Made by a program: the position numbers and the translations under genes
Part shown: positions 13,201 to 28,200 of the stretch, one piece after another
Layout: each line of letters begins with the position of its first letter
Numbering within the stretch: position 1 is the first letter of the stretch
The notes under the pieces: generated by a model
Database searches by the model: none
What the model saw: the letters and a program-made list of their open reading frames with translations, nothing else
What the model was told of the DNA's origin: nothing
Assembly (NCBI GenBank): GCA_012064415.1
Contig: SSNU01000156.1
Location: 62,001-126,000 of the forward strand
Length of the DNA: 64,000 nucleotides
Source of the DNA: Gyrodactylus bullatarudis
Lineage: Eukaryota > Platyhelminthes > Monogenea > Gyrodactylidea > Gyrodactylidae
Direction: 5' to 3'

Positions 13201-16200
13201 GGATACGAAAGAATCAGACATCACAGAAATTGAAATTCGAACATGGATCGGAATTTGTCTATACTTCGGAGTATGTAAGCAAAAGCATATGGACTTGTCT
13301 GAATTGTGGTTAGAAGAGTTTTCTTCACAACGTGTTCGGGAAGTGATGTCTTATAATCGATTCAATACTATAAAAAATATTTACGATTTGATGATAAGAC
13401 TGAAAGAGTTACTGGAGCAGCTCGGGATAAGATAGCACCAATACGATTAGTTTTTGAAAAGTTCCTATCTAACTGTCAATCTGCATACACTCCATCAGAT
13501 CAGATTACGGTCGACGAACAATTGATCAGTTTTAGAGGAAGAGTTCCTTTCAAAATCTATATGTCTTCGAAGCCAGGAAAATATGGCATAAAAATGTGGG
13601 CTGCATGCGATGCAAAAAATTCATACTTGGTAAATGGACAGATCTATTCGGGGAAAGAACGCAGTGTTACTGACAAGGGGCAAGGAGAAAGAGTCGTGAA
13701 AGAGTTGACATATCCATTTTTAAAGTCAGGAAGAACCATCATAACAGATAGCTTTTTCTCAACAATCGAATTGGCCAAATATTTGTTAGAGATGAAAACT
13801 ACATTCGTTGGTACTGTCCGTAAATCAAGGACTTTTTTGCCTAAGACATATCAATCTAAGACAATTACAGAAGGGACAAGGCAATACTTGTTCGACGAAG
13901 GTGTGACTATTTTTCGTTATGGAGCTAAGAAGAATAAGCCAGTTCGATAATGTCAACATTACACAATCAAATCGATGAAACAGTATCAAATGTCCCAGAA
14001 ATCATCGACTACTATAATCATACTAAGGAAGGAGTTGATGTTTTAGATCAACTTGTGGGTAACTATAGCTGTAAGCGAAAATCTATGCGTTGGCCAATGA
14101 CAGTTTCTACAATATACTAGATATTGCAGCCTATAATGCTTTCGTTTTGTACTCTTTGAAATGGCCAGACTTTTTAGTAAAATTCAAAAAGCAAGCTCGA
14201 AGAACGTTCTTGAAAGAGCTCTCTTTTGAACTCATGAAATCCAGCAGGAAGCGAGAATTGGAATTTGAAGACATATTACCGAAGGCTAAAGTCAGTAAAG
14301 TAGCTGGTTCTCAAGGCAGATGCAAACTTTGTCCGAGGAATAAAGATCGTAAAATTAGAACCTATTGTAAATGTGGAAATTTTTGTTGTAATGATCATAG
14401 TATATACCCATGTAACAATTGTATTAATTAAATAAACTCATGTTCGCTATAAACCACTTGTCTAACGCATAAAAACATATGGGGTAGTTTTACACCCCAT
14501 TACTGCTCTATGTATAAATTAAAATTCTGTACGTGAGGGTTGAAAAAACATTCTCAAATCTGTCATCTTTATGCTACTCGGTGTATGAAAAGTTTAACCC
14601 GCTGCATGAGGTGATCAAGACTCACTCATTCGGATGTGAGCTAAAATTATGTTAATTAATTTTATGATCAAACATTTTTCGCTCTCTATTAGACGTAAAT
14701 TTTTCAGACACTTTGTAGGCGTTCTATCAACTGAAGAAAAAAATGTATGATTTAATTTACATATTCCCATCAGAAAATACGTATTTTCCTCAAGAAAGCA
14801 TAATTTCTGCTCAAGGAAACTTTATTCATTTCATCTAATGATTTCTACCTAGGATAAAAAGGAAAAAAATAAAGCTTATCTATAACTCGACACTGTAGGG
14901 AAATTCTTGATAGATCCCTTAGTGTAAAACTATCAAAAAACATGTACATATACTTCTTTGTAATTGAAATTCCCTGAAAATTTCTTATTTTTCGAACATC
15001 CAGAGTATCCCTCAAACTTTCTCATATGATGCTACAGGCGGTTTATCAAATAATTCTTAGACATAAAAAGGCAATATATAAAAGCATGACCTTTATTTCT
15101 TAGCTGTTGGCTCTTTATTTCCCATAGCAGAAGGAATTTGAGGATAACGAATAATAGAGTAAATCTTTATTTTTTTCCTCAAAAATCCCTAGAATTCAAG
15201 CAATGATGATGAAATTTGCTCTGGAAAAGTACAACTAGCATCCCCATGAGTCATTTCATCTTCATAGTGAGGATGAAAATTAAATAGAAAAACTATAAAA
15301 AATAAAATACTTAGTTGCATCATAAATATATACAAGGATGAAAAGGGGCAGTTTCCCCTATCATGATATGAACGCAATTTATTCGTCACTGACCTTATAC
15401 TATGCAGATAGTCGACGAAGGAATAAAGAATTTCATTCTCAACTGCCGAGCGGGAAGATCTATATAATTTTGAAGATTTTAAAATTACAGCTAATTCTCT
15501 CATAATGCAATCAGAGGGAGAAAATTTGGTAAGGCTAGTTGACATGAAGAGTAGAAATTACTATTTTTACAAAAATTGATTTTTGAGTTCCATAAAAAAA
15601 CCTATTATAAGAACAATCATTTTTTATTTACTGAACTTGTTATTTTAAGAGTATTTCTAAAGCTAATTGATATGACGTTGGCAATCTAAGATTTTTACAA
15701 AATCCTCGTTTTTTTCATCAAATATTCGAATATGTTAAAGATTTTTTGGAATCTACTGATTTTGCCCAATGTAAGACAAGAAGGCCGAATATCGCCGACA
15801 AATTTTTTTATTGTGATCCTGAAAATCAACTTTTGATCAACCTTTAACTTTCAATTATATGAAATAATTCAGTTCAAAGTTCGAAGAAATGGGATTTTGG
15901 CGCCAAATCGTAATTTGAAAAATAACCATATTTATATTTTTCATAAAAAAAATTTTTCAGGATTATTTTTCTTTTAAAAAATCTTTAACATATTCGAATA
16001 TTTGATGAAAAAAAACGAGGATTTTGTAAAAATCATAGATTCCCAACTTTATTAAAACATTTTCAATAGAGATTCAAAAAATATCTGGATTGAACATACA
16101 CCTAGTTAATATGAAGATGGGAATTTATGATTTTCTTATTTTTTTTATCAAGGAATCGAATTTGATCAAGATTTTTTGGAATTATGAGGGCCTCTTTCAC

Positions 16201-19200
16201 AATACAGAGAAAAAAATATTCTTAAGGTATATACGGCAAATTCAAAAACTTGAAGTAACGCCAAATTCCCATTTTTTTGAACTTTGAGTTGAATTTTTGT
16301 TGATTTCAATGTGAGAGAGTGATCAAAAGTTGATTCTCAGGATCACAATTAGTCAATGCAATCAAATATGCTGAATCTTGTTTCAAGAATCACTCCATAA
16401 TCGTGTCAAAATCAAAAAAATGGGAATTTGGCGTTACTTCAAGTTTTTGAATTTGCCGTATATTCCTTAAGAATTGATTTTTTCTAAATTTTTTTCTCTT
16501 TATTGCGAAGGAGGGCCTCATGATCTAGATTCCAAAAAATCTTGATCAAATTCGATTTCTTGATGAAAAAAATAAGAATTTTGTAAAAATCATAAATTCC
16601 CATCTTCATATTAATTAGCTTTAGAATGGATTAAAAAAACCGGACAGAAAAAGGCTCTCATGAAAATATAGATTACTTTTGTAAAATAATAATATTAATA
16701 CCACTAGTTAATTACCGTTATTTTTTAATTTTTCAATCACTTGGATTAGAACCACAAAATTTTGAAAAGTGACTTTGTAAAGCTGAGTAAATCTAAGAAA
16801 CTAGCAGAAATATATGGATTTGATGTTCCTGTTAAAATGTAGCCATGGTACTGTAGGGTTACTCTATAGAAGACAGATTTAGAGAATAACTAAAGGCTGT
16901 GAAAACAGTCTAGATAAGATGACTCATTCCAAGAGTTCAAAGAGTTTAGAAATCAGTGTATATTCCATTGATACAGGACATTAAGCGTAAATGAGACGTT
17001 TTTTTCTTTTTTATTGTATCTTTGAATATATTGAATGGACTCTAATGTCCATGGGAAAAGTAATCAGAATAATTAATACATATTCTCTCTACTGTATTAA
17101 TTTATCTTATGTGAAATAAAAAAAGTAAACATCCATAACATAAATAAATGGAGGAACAGAGTAAAAATCAAATTTTGCATTTCCTACCCATATTTATTTG
17201 GCAGGCCAAAGGGAGCTGAAAAAAAATTTATGAGCAAGAGTAGTAGTGGATGGGTGGGAGTTTGAGGAAGAAACTTGTGGAACCCCATCTATTCCTCATC
17301 ATAATTAGGAATACACCAGTAGTTTATCGATTTATATTTCAACATTGACATTTGTGTCATATCATATACATCAAGATTTGCTTCAAATTAGATTTATACG
17401 GATGGACATCTCAACAATGAGATCAGATATTTCAGTAGTTATTAAATATTACATTGGAAAAAAGCCCTGTATTATTAGAAGAAGAGAATTAATAATGCTG
17501 GACAAAAAGTGCTACTTCCTCAAAAAGTTCGTCATGTCTTCTAACCATCTTCAAAAGTGTTATTCTTTCACACTTTGACTATGTTGCAGGACTCTTATTT
17601 CCAATTCCTCAGACAAAATATTCTCAAAATACAAATTATCTGATTGTGAAAACCTGACTGATCTTAAATTAGTCATGTCGCACATCAGATCTAACCTCGA
17701 TTATTCTAAGTCTCTTCTCTACTCTTATCTACATTAAGTAATAACTGCTAGATGACTAATGATTTACCTCCAGACACCTTCTATTGAACCATATCTCTAC
17801 TTTCATCGCCATTTATTCTTTGAAGGAAAAAATAAAAAAACATAAAATTTCAAGATCAGAATTATATCATGCTATTTACCAGATTTAATTACATTTATTT
17901 TGTATACATTTTTTTTTCATATTTAAATATAAGAGTTTTATTCTAACAAAAAAAATATGTAAGAAGATGGAAAGGATTCAATACCTTTATCTCCGCTCCT
18001 GTCTTTGCCCTCATTCTTACAAAAAACTCTTGGAGATGGTAAATATGTATCCATTATGGCTCCGAAGAATTGCAACTGCAGCATCCCTTTACAGTAAAAG
18101 ACTTTCCACGCCTCAATCAAGATATAACCTCAGACAAGGGAGTGGGTTTTCTATCTTGCTTCACACCATACTCCCCTTAAGAGCCAGATTTCAGATAAAT
18201 TTTTCAATTTTTAAAAACATGATATTTATACTATCTTATGCATTTATCTTACTCAATTTATACCAGATTCGCATAATTATTTCTGTAACTGTTTTAAATA
18301 ACTTATTTTATGAATAAAAATCTATTATATAAATTCGTATTAGGATTTCATCGCATGCTTAGTATGTGATTACTAAATTTTCGCCAAACAAATTCCAGAT
18401 TTGTTCAGGATATGTTACAGAAAAGAAAGAAACTTATATTAAAATGGGAATTGTGAGGTTCCTTAAAGAACCAGAGAATTTTTGCTAAGATTGAATGATA
18501 ATTTCTCAGCCTATTCAAAAGATTATTAGTTTTTCTTTCAGAAAGTGGTAAAGAAATTATTTTCAAATTCTTTAAAAAAAAATTATAATGGACAAGAAAG
18601 GATCAATTCCAGAATTATGGCTTGAGAGAGTTACCTGTCCCCTATATGACCCACACTGGAGCTTGACGGGTTAATGAAATAAAATGATTTATTCTTAAAC
18701 GCTTCAATTAAAAGTACACTTTGCATTTCAACCAATGAAAATTGAGCAAATAACTCATACTTAATTTGTGAAGTAAAAATAGGGACAGATTCGTGTATTT
18801 ATGCCTTGACGTCACGTTTCATGCTTGATCTCGATGGGGCGTGGTAAATTAATTTCCTCTAATTATAATAAAGACTCTTTAAGCACAGTTTTATCAAATA
18901 TACCTTGTAATTTTTTAGCAACTAAAATTACAATCCTAACTTTACCTTTATTATTCATCTAGTCCTCAAAAAATACTATTTTTAGAACCAAATTGATAGG
19001 AATTCTATTAATCTCTTAAGGAATGAGCGTTGTTCATCGAGCAATGATCTCGGTTCTATCAGACACGTGCTATACACAAATTCAAAGAAAGTTCAATTTT
19101 TGTTTAAAAGGGTTTTGTAAAAATCTATTTCTCAGGGTGATAGATGAAAACTTTTATCGAATTCAAATATCCTAAACTCTTTTTTTTAGTTTTTTATCAA

Positions 19201-22200
19201 GAAGCATGTTATTAGATTCCTAGTTTTGTTAACAATCGAGAGGTTTAGTTGATTTTGAAATGGCTATTTGAAATAAAAATATTTTATTAAATTCTGTTAG
19301 AGATGATTTAAAAATTGTTTTACCAAAGTATTTCGTGATAACTTTATTCTTGTCTGAATTCTTGTAGTCATCTTACTTTTTGGAATTTTTCTTTCGTCTA
19401 ACAACGACATTGTGTGATCTAGATTATTAAAAATCATTCACGTTCTTTTTGTACACTTTTTCTAATACATGATGCAATTAATATCAAGGAAATTTAAGCA
19501 GAATTGTCTACTTATCTTTATGATTGACAATTCTTTCTTGCAGAAAATCTCAATTGAAAAAACCTTAAAATATAAAGCTATTTTTGATGAAGTTTTAAAA
19601 AAAACTCATGTATTATTATCAAGGTATCAGAATTTTCAAAAGATTTTTCGATAACTAATTCAAAATGTACACTTTCTGATTTAAAAAAATTCTTTTTGGA
19701 AAATTTTTGAGACATTTTGAATTTTGAGCTGGCGCGATTTTTCAATCTATTGAACTTTGAGTTGAAAATTTCTACTGATTTCAAGGTCTGAGAGGACTCA
19801 ACTGTCATTATTCCGGATCACCAATAGACAGAGAAATAATTACTCTTTTTCATTTTTTTGAAAAAACACGTAATTTTTCATCATAATTTATCAAAATGAT
19901 CGAAAGGTAATTTTAATCAGCACTGCATATCCGATTAATTCGGTATATGTTGAAGATGTTTGGGATAATGGGATTTTGCGGTATCATTAATTGCATTTTC
20001 TAAGTTCCATCTAACAGATTCGCATTACAGCCAAAAAATATATATGTTACTGTGAGTCTGGGAAATCAGTGAGTCTTGGTAATTTCCCTAATGTATGAAG
20101 GTAATCAGTGTGTTTTATTTTATTTATTGCCTCAAGGTAAAGAAAGATCTAGAGTTGCATAAAACTTGATTCTTTTCACATTTACAGGTCAGTATTTTAC
20201 GATATCTAATACAATTTGAATATTCCTTATCCATTTCCAAGGGAAAAATTGGCATTGAACTCTCTCAATGACACTAATTTCTTTGACACTCGAGATGTCG
20301 TAATAATTTTCAGAAATCACATTTTATTGATTAGTTGCTATCAGTTGTTTCTGGGTACCAACTCTATAAAGACCATTTTGTTGATAACTCTTAGTTATTA
20401 ATAAGAGTTAATTAATAAATATAATAATTAATTAATAATTAATATAATAACTTATTACACGTTTTATAGATTTGAAATCGCCCCTTCGTCTATCGTCATC
20501 AAGAATTTGAATTTTGCAGTTGTCTTCTATCTTGAAAGTAGGAATTTGCCAGCATCTTGAACATTTTCCTTCGAAAATCAATTCCTCAGACACACAATTC
20601 ACCTTCTCAGTGTGTTTGGGTAATGAAGGCTTATTACTAATAATAAGTTATTAGTAAGACTCACTAAAGTCACACTGATTACCATCATATACTAGTAAAT
20701 TACCAAGACTCACTGATTTACCAGACTCATAGTAACATATGCAGGAAAAAAATATATTTGACTCGCCCTAATAAAAATTTTCTGAATTATAGATGGAAAA
20801 ATTCCAAGCACAGATTCAGAAAAAGCATGAAAATTTACAGATGAATTTTTATATCTCGATTAAATTTTGTAAAAAAATTTTACACCATACAATAAATTTG
20901 GGGGTGAGTTTTCTTCTTGATCTTTTGGGTATTTATACATTTTGATAAAAATGTACTTTGAATGTAAAAATTAATAGCGAAAAAAAACACAAGAAAATAA
21001 TAGTAAAAGTTTAAAGAAAAAATATCCAATATGTAGATATTCCCAAATGAAAACTCACATAATAATAGATTCGTTGTTGAAAATACCAATATCCACTTCC
21101 CTATGGCTATTCACAATCTCGCCAGATATCAGTGGATTTGCCAAAATTCCATGAATTAGATTAGCGAAAATCGGCGTATTATTTCCATTGATCATCACCT
21201 CATGACTCTTATGATGATACTTTCTTTGACTAACTGAATCCAAGAGAATGATCTGGTCATTGAGGAACCAGCCAATCTCAGCCATTGGATAGCTTGGCCC
21301 GGATATGCACTTGAATGTGGTGATTTTATTTTTTGTCAAAATAACCTCCCTTGAGCATGACGATCCTATTTCACGATGACATTCATCATTCGAAATAGTA
21401 AGTGTTTTCGGAAAAGCTAAAAAAACATTAGAAAAAGTTTTTCAGTCTTTGATTCACTCTCAAATTGGTTTGAAGCAATTTAAAAAAAAGTTTGACAAAA
21501 AATCGAATTTCGTGGTAAAATCTCAGAGAAATTAGTCAGTATTTTGGGAAAATGACCTTGAATTAAGAAATTAGACTGTTTCTTAAACTATAGCATATCG
21601 ACTCGTATAATGCACTTATGTCGGTCTCAGGTCTTAATCCTCTCTGGGTCTATATGTATTCTTAGTCAAGCTCATTTTCCATATCAGATATAATTTGAGA
21701 AACCCAACTACAGTTTCTGTTGGATTTCTTAAATTTCAAAAAACGCTTTGGGTGTATCGAAGAAATAAATTCAACACGTTTATTCCAAGAATATCATTCA
21801 AAGAGAAGAGATAATGTTTTTGATTTTAACGAATAAAATTTTTTGATTTTATAATTTATGCCTGATTCATAATGTATTATTAAGCCAAAATCAAGCCAAT
21901 AACAAGGGGTAATCAGTGAGAGTGAGAGATGGATGTTAGGAGTGGGAAAGAGGGCCGGATAGAAATGTAGGAGGGTGTGAGTATAAAAATCATTACCTCA
22001 TAGTAGAGGTTTATGTGTGACTAATTTCACAATTCCCCCGTATGAAAACGACCAGAAAGAATGGGGGGTCTGTGTAGAATCTTTCTGTATTTTGAGATTT
22101 CATACAAAATTTAACCCATTTTAGATCTAATATTTGAACTTGAAATTCTCTCAAGATTCGAATGATTTCGTATCAAAAATATGTAGCACGGCACAACTTG

Positions 22201-25200
22201 ATATTCTCTATCGAACAGTACCAAAATTATTCGCGTGAAATTCAAAAATTTAAGTTTCTTATTAGGGCAGGCAAGATTAATTTTTAATCCATGATGTAAA
22301 GGAGAAAATTTGGATATTAAACATATATATTGAAGTAGGGTTAAGGCTTGAGAAATCAGCATAAAATTTCATTTTTTGATACTCGAATCTGATTGGTTGA
22401 CAAAAATGGAGTAGAGGTACAAGTTCCAAAACTTGCTTGGGGTAGAGCTATCTCGAGGCGTGATTCACTGTACTTATTATCTATTTATAACTTCATAAAT
22501 TCATCGATTGCAATTTCATCAACCAATTCAAGAGTTCTTAATTAACTATTTCATTATAGATTAGAACAATTATATTATTTTTTTAATATCGAATATTTTC
22601 TTCAATTTTGATCCAAAATAACCGTACATTTCGTTATATTAAATATTCAAAATATAGATAAGTAGCTTAATCTTTGTCAGAATTATTTTGAATTTTTTTT
22701 CTCATTTCTAACATCTTTTCGGAAAAATATTGTGATTTTTGTAAAAATCATAAAATTCCCAGGATCATAAAGATTAGCTCAGCTATATCAACGTGAGAGT
22801 TTAATTCTACTACAATTATAAAACCATGTTATCCAAGAAACACGTCTGAATGGAAAATAATAATTTCCTATTTAATTTTTAAACAAAAAACGAATACGTG
22901 ATCTACCTCCAATGAAGATCATGTTCATTTCCAAATGAATTTTATATTCTGAATAAATGACAGGATCAACTTACAGATTATTCTAAGATTGCATGAATTA
23001 CTTTTGACTAGGCTGACTGCCACCTTAAAGGGAACGTTGGATTCATTAAAGTCGTAAAGCCAATCTTGAGGTACATTAGTCTGACACGCAAACTCTCCCC
23101 CATCAGATAACTGCATGTTGTTGATAACTAAATTGAAATCGCCTAAAAGATAGAAAAAAGTAGAGGTGCTGCACTATTCATTAATTATTATGATAAATAA
23201 CCAGAGCCTCGAAAATAGTAGCTTAGAAATCGCAAAATAGTACACAAACGATAGAATAAATGACTATTTTTAGTATATTATATGATCTACTCAAAAGTAA
23301 TGGGATTTGAAAATTAGTAATTAATCATTTTATTGAAATTTTTTATTAAAAATCTTCATCATGTTAAATCTCCCGTTTTTTGAAATTTCTACGAGGTGAT
23401 ACATGCGATCGCATATTACAGGGGTATTGCTTTTTTGAACTGTTCAGCTTTCTGAAACGCGGTAAGGTAATCGAAAAATGATTCTCAATTTTGGATTGTA
23501 TCGATAAATTTGGCATAATCTGATTGGTCGAGATTTCAAGGACCAATCAGAATTAGGGATTATAACTAAACATGGCATGGGAATTTAAGTTAATAAAAAT
23601 AGTTATTTAAAAGTTGAAATAGTATAAGAATAAAAAGTAGTTTTTTTTGTTAGAAATAAATCTGTATTGAAAAAAGTAAAAAGAAATTAAAGATAAAATT
23701 TGTACAAAAGCGTAGAAGTTTAAAATAATGATATGAGTAATACATCTTGGTTCGGTTAAAAAATAAAGAATAAAAAGAATAGATAGATTCAATCTTTGTT
23801 TTTGTTCGTTTTTGATAATAAAATCGGTTAGAATAACAAGTCTGAAAATTCAATTCGAATTAGTTTAAAAATAGTTAATTGACTAGTTATTCTCTGCTGG
23901 TAACAAATTGAAAAATTATTAAAAACTCGGTCTCAAAATGTCCCATTAAATATCTGTAGATGAATTCTGACGGAGTTGAGAGCAGCCTCAATCGAAAGAA
24001 TAGAAAATTTTGAAATTTAATCTACTTGAAACCGTGAGTTGATCTGAAAACACAAATCGACGCATAATTTTATTTCATATTCAATGATATTCGGTTGTTA
24101 GTTAATTATTCTAAATGATTTTGATCAATTTATAACTTCAGTTTTGGGAAAATTCGAAATTTTCCTTTTTTACAAATATCTCCGTCACTGAATACAAAAT
24201 TCTGGGATCAGATTCAGAATGTGCGTCAAATTTCGGTTCTCAAAATCAAAATGAAGGAAAAAATTTTTGATTATAACTGATTGAAAGTTACAGTAAAAAT
24301 ATTTCTATTGAAACATCTTATTTTTATTGAAACACGAATATTTAGCCCCTAATTAAGTATTATTTACAATCTCGACCAATCAGAATGCAGCAAGTGATTT
24401 CTATACATTTAGATGGGTCGACATAAATAATACTTGATTAGGGGGTAAATATTCGTGTTTCATTAGAAATATTTTTACTGTATTTTTTTTAAAGAACAAT
24501 TCCGTGGAAAAAATACAGTACAGTGAGTGAATCAAGGATTAATTAACAATCCAAATATTGATTGAATTAATTTGAGTAAAGTTGAAATCTGAAAAATCAC
24601 TCAAAAGGATAGATCGCCCTGATCTTTTCCAGAGATTGTATGCACAATGAATTAAAAGGGAAGATATCATTCTCTAAGAGTGTAGAGTAGCTCAATGAAC
24701 TGTAATTATTTCATAAAGGAATCTTTTCAGACAATCCAACTCTACCTAGAATTATTTTTCATCTATGTATCAAAGACTATATATAGACTTGAAAATATCG
24801 TCAGAAGATCATTTAATCCTGTTAAATTAAATTTAAATACAAAAATCGTCTTTTTCTAATAAAACCAACTTCTTACAGAAGAGAAAAAAAGTTTCAATAC
24901 CTTTAAATCCGATCTTGTCTTTGGCCACACTCCTACAAGAATTTAATGAACTTGTTACTAGTTATAAGATTTCCAGGATTCTTATTGTTTATTAACAAGT
25001 TGGATAATAATATTTACAAGATTAACTTAATTGGCTGGTAATATTGAGTTTATCAAGAGTGACGGTAACGTGTACATAACCCCTTCGATCCCAGAGGTCG
25101 TATACGACCTCTAAATCAACAGTTTTAGGCGATCGCTGCATTTTAACGGGTTCGAAGGGGATAATATGTTACGTTCAATGGATTTTTTCGCCCAGAAAAA

Positions 25201-28200
25201 CGTTCATTTTACAAGATGATCGCATTTTCGCCATCAACAGATTTTGTTTCTCGATTATAGCTTCATGAAACTTTTCATAATTTATCAAAAACGAGTCATC
25301 TTTAAACTGTCATAACTTCTTAATGAAATACTGTAGCTAAATGAGTCATAATTCATTCGAGAGAGAATTAGTTTTTCTTTCAGAAAGGTGGTTTTTAAAC
25401 TATTTTTAGTTTCTAAAAAGAAGAATTATGGCTTGAGAAAGTTACCTGTCCCATATATGACACATTGGGGCTTAACTATATTTAAATTTTTTTATTAATT
25501 ATTTTTCCTTGTCTAGATATGATCTCCAATGATGAAAACTGATAATTTACAGATCAAGAATAATTTAAAATTGTTGGCTTTTTTCTTATAATCAGATTGT
25601 AACAGTTTTATGCTTACCAGAGGTGAAATTGGTCAAAAACTCATATCGTCCTTGGAATACATCTTTTACTGAGAGCTGATCGAAGCCAAAGCCATCTTTC
25701 ATCCATTGAACGTGAATATTTTTGAAGAAGTGAAACTTCAAATGTTCATCTTCAATTTTGAGACCTGTCAATCGAATACTACACGGAAGTACGAGTGTTG
25801 ATCCAACTGGATATGATATTTCGGCACTAGGTCCGTCTATATTCAAGTAATGCAATTCTGAAGATGTTGCCCTGGTCAATAAATGCACGAACAAATCTAG
25901 AATGAAATAGATTCAAAACTGGCTTCTTGGTCTCAGGTCTTAACCCTCTCTGGGTCCGGAGATATGCATTTTTAGTCAAGAAATTCTCGGATTCTTATAC
26001 TCTCACTAGTAATTATTATTATCTGAGAAACTCAAAATATGACCCCAACTACTTATTATCTATTTATAACATTTTGCAAAATATGAGTAATCTGATTGTG
26101 ATGACTTGACTAATCTTTAAACGGTCATGTCTCACATCAGACTTAAAATCGATTACTCCAAGTCTCTGCTTTATTCTTATCTTCATTAACCAGATGATTT
26201 TCGAATTTCTTGCAGACCCTATTCTTTATGTTTCATTATTGCAACGATTTAACTAACTCCAGAGCTTTTTTAAACATAATCAATCAGAACATTTTATCGT
26301 TAGAAATAACTAAAGCTAACTGATATCAAGTTCAATTCGAATATATTAAAGATATTTTAGAATCCAGATCATATTGCCTACCTTTATTATTTGAGGAAAA
26401 AATATTATTTCCAAGAAAAATATGGTTTGAATAATTACAATGTAAAATTTTACAATTTTTTAGACAATACACCTACAAGTGTGTTCACAGGTTTTTACTA
26501 CATCCATATGAACTCTAACCTGATGGAGATTGTCTTCTCACACCTAGATGTTAGATTTCGGATAAGCAACCAAACGCGTCTACATCTGCCACCGTGTGAT
26601 GAATATTATCCGACCCTCTTATAGAATTCATGCTTGCTTATCCAAATTCTACCAACTAGGTATGAGGTTAGAGTTCATAAGGATATATTAATAACTTGTG
26701 ACCACACTAGTAGGTGTATTGTCTAAAAATATGGTTATTTTAACCCTTAAACTCCCACAGTGGTAGTTCTATCACACGTCATTTTACCAACTCATTATTA
26801 TTCATTCAAGCCTCAGAAAATACTTCATTTACTTAATTTAGAAATATGTAAGAAAATAAATTTAGAACCAAATGCGCATTTCTCAAAGGATCATCAGGGG
26901 TCTCTCTTTGAAAATGATAAAATGAAAGTTTGAATGAAAAATAATATTTACAATTTAATATTTTCTTACATATTTCTAAATTATGTATTTAAGTGGATTT
27001 TCGGACGTTTTTGAACATCTACGTGAATCACTCGAACATAACTTCGTTTACCTCCCATTCGATAGGAAATTTATTAATCTCCTGAAATACGCAAAGATCT
27101 TGGCTCTATCATTCAAATCGCGCTATACTAATTTAAAGAGAGTTGATTTTTTTCGAAAAATTAATTTTTGTTTAAAACGTTTTTTTGAAAATCTTCTTCT
27201 CAGGTTTATAGATAAAAAGTAAGATATCGAGGAATCATACCTCTAGAATTCATATATGCAATCGCCTGAACTCTATCTGCTAAAGCTACAAAAATTACCC
27301 TTTTTTAAATCAAAAAATGACCCATTTTCTGATCGAAAACTTCTGGACCAAAAATAATTTCCTTAAAACAACTGTAGATTTGTAATCAGCGTATTTACAA
27401 ACCATAGGATAGAAAAAAGATTGAATGCAGGTTATGTCAAAAGGGACTAAAAGGGGTAAAAGTTTTCTCCCTAAATTCACATTTTTACTGATTAGAAGGA
27501 GGCGAAATGGCCGAAAGATGTTTTACAGGATCAAGACAAGAAAATAAATTATGCTAAATCTGATCTAAGAATTCACTTTATTAACGTTGAATTTCGATTT
27601 TACTATTTGAAAATCAATGAAATTCCGAGAATCAAAGATCTGTCAAAAACGGTGAGTCTTTCGTTCTTTCCAAAAATCAACCAACTTTATTTCCAGTAAA
27701 AGATTATCTTTTCATATAAAGTTGGTTGATATGAAATTGGCAAACTAGTTAGTAATCTAATCTTGATCCTGAAAAACCTCTTTCAATCAACCTTCCACTT
27801 TCAAATCAATAAAAATTTTCAGCTCAAATTTCGAAAAATGGGAATTTGAAAAATGTGCATATTTTTCATAAAAATATTTTTTTTCCAAATTCTACAACAT
27901 GAGCATGATTCCAAAATTTTTAAAATTAAATTCGAGTTCTCTCTGGAAAAATCATAGATTCCCAACTTCATATCAATTAACTTTAATTTCAATTTCATTT
28001 TAGAATGCATTAAATTGATTTTCCCGTTTTAGAAATGAAGAGTAAAGTTACAATTGTGAAAAGAGTGTCTCTTTGATAACCTTTAGGAGAGACACTTTAT
28101 TTCTGAATTTACACAATTCCAACAAGCATAGCAATGCCTTTAAGTTAGAAATGATGTTTATTATGCATTAATAAGGAACTCTTTAGGTCAATACAAAAAG

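Larger units (their letters stand above)
12505..14539 (+). mobile_element. piggyBac element, decayed copy
   Basis: TTAA at 12501-12504 is followed by CCCTCAC; the other end is GTGAGGG followed by TTGA at 14540-14543, a decayed TTAA target site. This fits the TTAA-specific insertion of piggyBac. The 2035-bp element holds a broken transposase and a matched pair of subterminal palindromes at 12695-12716 and 14479-14500. It sits in the large intron of the Ig receptor gene. Confidence 0.9.
6801..21058 (-). other. 14.3-kb intron of the Ig receptor gene, repeat-filled
   Basis: Donor AT|GTGAGT at 21058 and acceptor TTTTAG at 6801 join Ig2 in phase 2. Inside are two inverted-repeat transposon types, a decayed piggyBac, three foldback elements and a LINE scrap (listed separately), plus one possible small minus-strand ORF. 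I see no other supportable coding sequence here. Open frames such as 8399-8617 do not continue an Ig fold. Confidence 0.75.

Noticed and set aside
26983..27222. Plus-strand frame MYLSGFSDVFEHL... as a gene
   Set aside because: Sequence is shared with repeats at 18955-19160 and with the TTTTCGGACGT repeat family; no gene structure around it.
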